Shown: positions 60,801 to 64,000 of the stretch, piece by piece
Layout of the letters: every line of letters starts with the position of its first letter
How positions within the stretch are numbered: position 1 is the stretch's first letter
Source of the DNA: Paramacrobiotus metropolitanus
Taxonomy: Eukaryota; Tardigrada; Eutardigrada; Parachela; Macrobiotidae
Direction of reading: 5' to 3'
Length of the DNA: 64,000 nucleotides
NCBI RefSeq assembly: GCF_019649055.1
Contig: NW_026570278.1
Location: 186,001-250,000 of the forward strand
Notes under the pieces: generated by a model
Seen by the model: the letters and a program-made list of their open reading frames with translations, nothing else
Told to the model about the DNA's origin: nothing
Database searches by the model: none
Translations under genes and position numbers: made by a program

Positions 60801-61199
60801 AAGTTTACGGGTCCGCGCTCAGCGGCATTTTTAACGGAGCGTAAAGCTTCGGTAATTCAAGGTTTCTTTAACATGAAAGTGAGTTACGTTGTTATTAATT
60901 CAGTAAAATTTATTGTGGAGCGACAAACACAACAGAAGCAAGCAAATCGCGATACAAAGTATCTAACGTTAGGTAGCTTTGTTATGTTTTAGATTGGACA
61001 GCTAGCCTGAATAGAGTAATCTTGCAAGAGCGACGATCGGAACTAACCGCAAAGGCAGTTGACGGGGGAGGCAGTGCTTTCCATTATGACGACCAAGCAC
61101 TTAGTAGCAGTTCAGTTGCGGAGTCCGGATATCTGACTGCCAGCCGCTATTGGCCAAACAACGGCAAAAATGTTCCTTATGAAATCAGCGAAGCGTTCG
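57860..61199 (+). CDS. Catalytic astacin plus two LRR modules, right locus
   Basis: Exons: 57860-57983 (124 nt), 58351-60710, 60993-61199 (207 nt). The first gives the astacin N-lobe (VIQQAIAAIESKTFRCVTF, SNYINF) and ends in phase 2. The second continues CSSYVGIQGG, with active site HEILHAVGLFHEHSRSDRN (Glu present), Met-turn SLMHYG and domain end LRTAYQC. Two LRR-like regions follow, each closed by an LRRCT-type motif (RIHCDCEFAWLRRW, RLHCDCEYSSFRAW). The third exon, phase 1, encodes WTASLNRVILQERRSEL and then YWPNNGKNVPYEISEAF, which is the propeptide and start (W...VPYEI) of another astacin domain. Its donor at 61200 joins in phase 1 to 61418, so this and the next entry are probably one gene. 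If the donor is skipped, the product ends at 61252. Confidence 0.8.
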
Positions 61200-61417
61200 G
61201 TATGATAACCATCATTGAATGGGGTACTTACCACCAACACATCAATATCTAATGTTTTACGTAATTCAGTCTGAATACCAGTATTACAGTAGAGTCGCCC
61301 ATTCTTAAGTTTTTACTTTTTTCACTTATATTCCGCAAAACCAATGCACATAAAAAATGCTTGCGTCGGACACTAAATAAAATGAAACGAATTATCTGTT
61401 TATTTGGTTCTGCGAAG

Positions 61418-63715
61418 ATGTGCCCGACGTTGAGGAAATCAAGGATGCACTGCATACTATCTCGGCATACACGTCCCAATGCGTAACGTTCAAACTTAAA
61501 GAGCGGGAAGACGATTACATTTTCTTTCAGCTGGGACAAAGGTAGGCGGGGGAGTCCGTGCATTGCGATTTTTCTGATACAACAAGCAACCGCCTCTGAC
61601 TCTGTGATTGTTTCGGTCTAAGGTATCAGCTACGAGTACTTTATATAGTTTAACAACCTTACTGATTTTAACCATCAGTCAGCAGATTTAGACCGAAAAT
61701 GTGGTGAAAAAACCCTAACCAGCAAACTATAATAATTATTATTACAGGTGCCAGTCCAGCGTCGGCAGACAAGGTGGACAGCAAAACATCACGCTGTCAC
61801 AAGCCTGCATCTTTCGCGGAGCTATCCAGCATCTGGTTCTTCACGCAATGGGACTTTTTCACGAACATCACAGAGCGGATCGGGATGATTACCTGCGAAT
61901 ATATTTCAACCGAACGAACGTTCAACCAGACAGTTTTCTGCTTCGTAAGCTTCCACAGATGCAAACGTATGGAACGGAGTACGATCTGGAATCGATCATG
62001 CATTACGGCGCATTCGACCTGACCGACTCCCAACAATCGGATTTGCCGGTGTTTCTTCCCAAGAAAACGGCACGAAAAGGAAAACCAAGTAAAATTGGGC
62101 AGCGGCGAACTTTGAGCGCCAAGGACATTGTTAAGCTGTACACTGCCTACAACTGTACAATGCAACCGCAACACCGTGGTGCTTACGAGCCGCTCCCGAG
62201 TTTTGTTAAAGAACTGCTTTCTTTGCAAACCTGCAATACGTTATCCAGATTGAGATGTGCGAGTTCGAATATCGTTAACTGCACGTCAAGAGGTAGAGCC
62301 ATAGATTTGTTATGTGGCCCGAGCACCACGATAGATGATTGGAATCAAACTGCTGCAACAGTAGCCAAACTCCCGCTACATGTCGTCATACTGCAGATAG
62401 TGGTTAACCGTTATATACACGACGCGCCAGACGCTTTTCGGCCAATTCGCAGACAAATCATTTTTGCGACTTTTTTCCATTGTCAAAACTGTCGGTTCAC
62501 ATCCCTGCTGCCCGTTTTCGGTTTCATTAATGTGATGCACCTTCGTTTGATGATGTGTTACGGGCTGATAATAAGAAAGAAGGATTTCTACGGTTTCCCC
62601 AGGTTGCAAATTCTAGTATTTGCTGCTGGCACTATACTTAATCTGGAAAATGGAACTTTCAGCTCGCTGCTAGATTTGAAAGTGCTAAGCCTGGAGCACA
62701 ATCTGTTTAGTCCAGTCAGTTCTGCTTTTAATGTCAGTCTATCTCAACAAATCGATTACCTACGCAGACTGCACTGCGGCTGCGATTTCGCCGACTTTCG
62801 AATGTGGAGAAGAAAAAACAAAGCGCTGCGAACGGAACTAGAGGAAGGTGAACTAACATTTGTTGTGGGAGTCGCCGGAAATGGTAGAATAAAGAAGAAT
62901 TACGTATTTTATCCCGTCGATTGTTTTGCCAGCCTACCACACACTACGGACATCAAATTTAATTTTTCTCAACTGGAATACTCGATCAACGAACCGCTGT
63001 GTAAGTGTACATATTTCACAATTCCATTCTGGTTAGGTTATCGCTTATTGGAGCATCTTGCGCGCAAGAGCTTGCAGATTGTATTTGGTTATTGTTGGCA
63101 TGTGTGACTGGTAATAATGTCCCCTCATCACCCATGCCAGATACTTAGTAAAACATTGCGACGCTGCTGTCTCCATAATGACCAATTTCGGAATGTTTTT
63201 GGCATGGAACGCTGGTGTAACGCCTGTGGCAGTTTTCGAAAGGTCACGAACCGACTTGCAATCAGCTTTCCCGTGTAGGCCCCCCATGCTACCATTCCAA
63301 CCAAATGGTTACCGGTTTGGTGATGGAGGCAGGAGGGGCATGGCAAAAATGTCCGTGGGACACGGGGACATTTTTACTTGTCACACATGTGGACGTGTTC
63401 TTGCAAGCCTAATTCTGATAATTTTGTAAGCTGCAAGCTACAATTTGTATAATATCTTTACATCCACATGTCTGTTTGATCTATGATTCCGCGAACATTT
63501 CACGCTGTGTAGAAAAGGGTTGTGCATGCAAAGTTACAGTAAGTACTAAGAACATAAATGCTGTTTATATGCATGTAAGAGAAAGAACAGTCTGATAATC
63601 GATTACTTGCAAGAATGCGATAATCGTTTAGGCGAACCCGGAAGCACAGCAACCATAATGGCCTATGACAAAGAGCAGTGCAAAGCTGGATTTGTAAACC
63701 AGTCACCGGAACCGG
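61418..63715 (+). CDS. Pseudo-astacin/LRR half of the right locus, continues past the window
   Basis: Exons: 61418-61541 (124 nt), 61748-63000 (1253 nt), 63632-63715. The first gives the N-lobe of the second astacin domain (VEEIKDALHTISAYTSQCVTF, DDYIFFQLGQ) and joins in phase 2 to CQSSVGRQGGQQ. The zinc-site region is HLVLHAMGLFHEHHRADRD: three zinc His are kept but the catalytic Glu is Leu. Met-turn SIMHYG is kept. An LRR region and LRRCT-type RRLHCGCDFADFRMW follow. The linker exon (EPGSTATIMAYDKEQCKAGF) ends at donor GTATGT. By comparison with the left copy, the next exons should encode a linker, a transmembrane helix and a cytoplasmic tail beyond 64000. Confidence 0.75.
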
Positions 63716-64000
63716 GTATGTTTCGAATAATTCCAGGACAGTTTATACGCTGGTAATTCATGTGCTGTGTAATCCACTAAGCATGTATTTTTGCTTGGTG
63801 TGCTGAGGATTTCGAATAGCGAAATGACTAGAAGTATGCAAAGAGTAAAACGCAATGCACCGGTATTTTTTCCTCCCACTAATGCATGTATAATATTGTG
63901 CCCGGTTCAGAGGGCAATTCGGCCTACCATTGTATTAACCGTATAATGCCCCTTTATTCTCTATTGCGACATAGAATAAAAGGACCATGGCCTACGGTGG
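63716..64000 (+). other. Intron of the right astacin-LRR locus running off the window
   Basis: No exon homologous to 13832-13957 of the left copy was seen before the window ends. Confidence 0.4.

Noticed and set aside
61200-61252. Reading through the donor at 61200 as the true C-terminus of the astacin half
   Set aside because: The sequences of the two loci match up to the donor and diverge right after it, and the exon just before contains an astacin N-lobe start, so splicing onward is more likely. Kept as an alternative end.
1-64000. Bacterial contamination, operons, CRISPR arrays, tRNA or rRNA genes
   Set aside because: Genes are spliced with metazoan extracellular domains; no regularly spaced identical repeats; no tRNA-like A/B boxes with cloverleaf were noticed by eye.

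Overview
The window is nuclear DNA of a small-genome invertebrate, most likely a tardigrade. The evidence is spliced genes with short GT-AG introns (24-nt micro-exon, introns from about 70 nt), secreted and membrane proteins with metazoan extracellular domains (astacin, LRR/LRRCT, CUB, MAM-like), an F-box gene of a type I associate with tardigrades, and metazoan transposons. The tardigrade call is inference. No bacterial operons, tRNA, rRNA or CRISPR were seen. Exons below were joined by eye from splice motifs, reading phase and comparison of paralogs inside the window. None is confirmed by RNA.

Layout. 1-12 kb: end of an unknown gene, a MAM-like gene (-), a damaged copy of an NTD-CUB gene (+, 4.6-7.4 kb), and a small six-cysteine secreted protein (+, 9.4-10.0 kb) whose 3' flank is duplicated at 28.7-32.9 kb. 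13.4-20.4 kb (-): a large astacin-LRR locus. 24.1-25.1 kb (-): a two-exon gene for a small secreted acidic protein. 26.6 kb: an isolated BiP/Hsp70 first exon. 29.0-31.7 kb: an LTR retrotransposon with only gag recognisable, inserted in the second copy of the duplicated block. 33.2-35.3 kb (+): F-box gene. 36.4-39.8 kb (+): sialate O-acetylesterase-like gene that has lost its catalytic Ser and His; a broken partial copy lies at 45.4-46.3 kb. 42.3-44.6 kb (-): second NTD-CUB gene. 48.2-49.2 kb (+): second small acidic secreted protein. 50.8-53.2 kb (-): LINE reverse transcriptase with a restriction-like endonuclease. 53.4-57.1 kb: foldback repeat carrying a hAT-like element with an 8-bp target duplication. 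57.9-63.7 kb (+): second astacin-LRR locus, running off the window.

Two points matter most. (1) The astacin-LRR loci encode an apparently undescribed architecture: an astacin domain with intact HExxH and two LRR/LRRCT modules, then in matching phase a second propeptide and a second astacin domain whose catalytic Glu is Leu in both loci, another LRR/LRRCT module, and (left copy) a transmembrane helix and cytoplasmic tail. (2) These loci and the small acidic protein genes form two mirrored gene blocks (13-25 kb on -, 48-64 kb on +), which points to an inverted segmental duplication later diversified by transposons. The theme is a secretory or cell-surface gene neighbourhood with repeated conversion of enzymes to pseudoenzymes.
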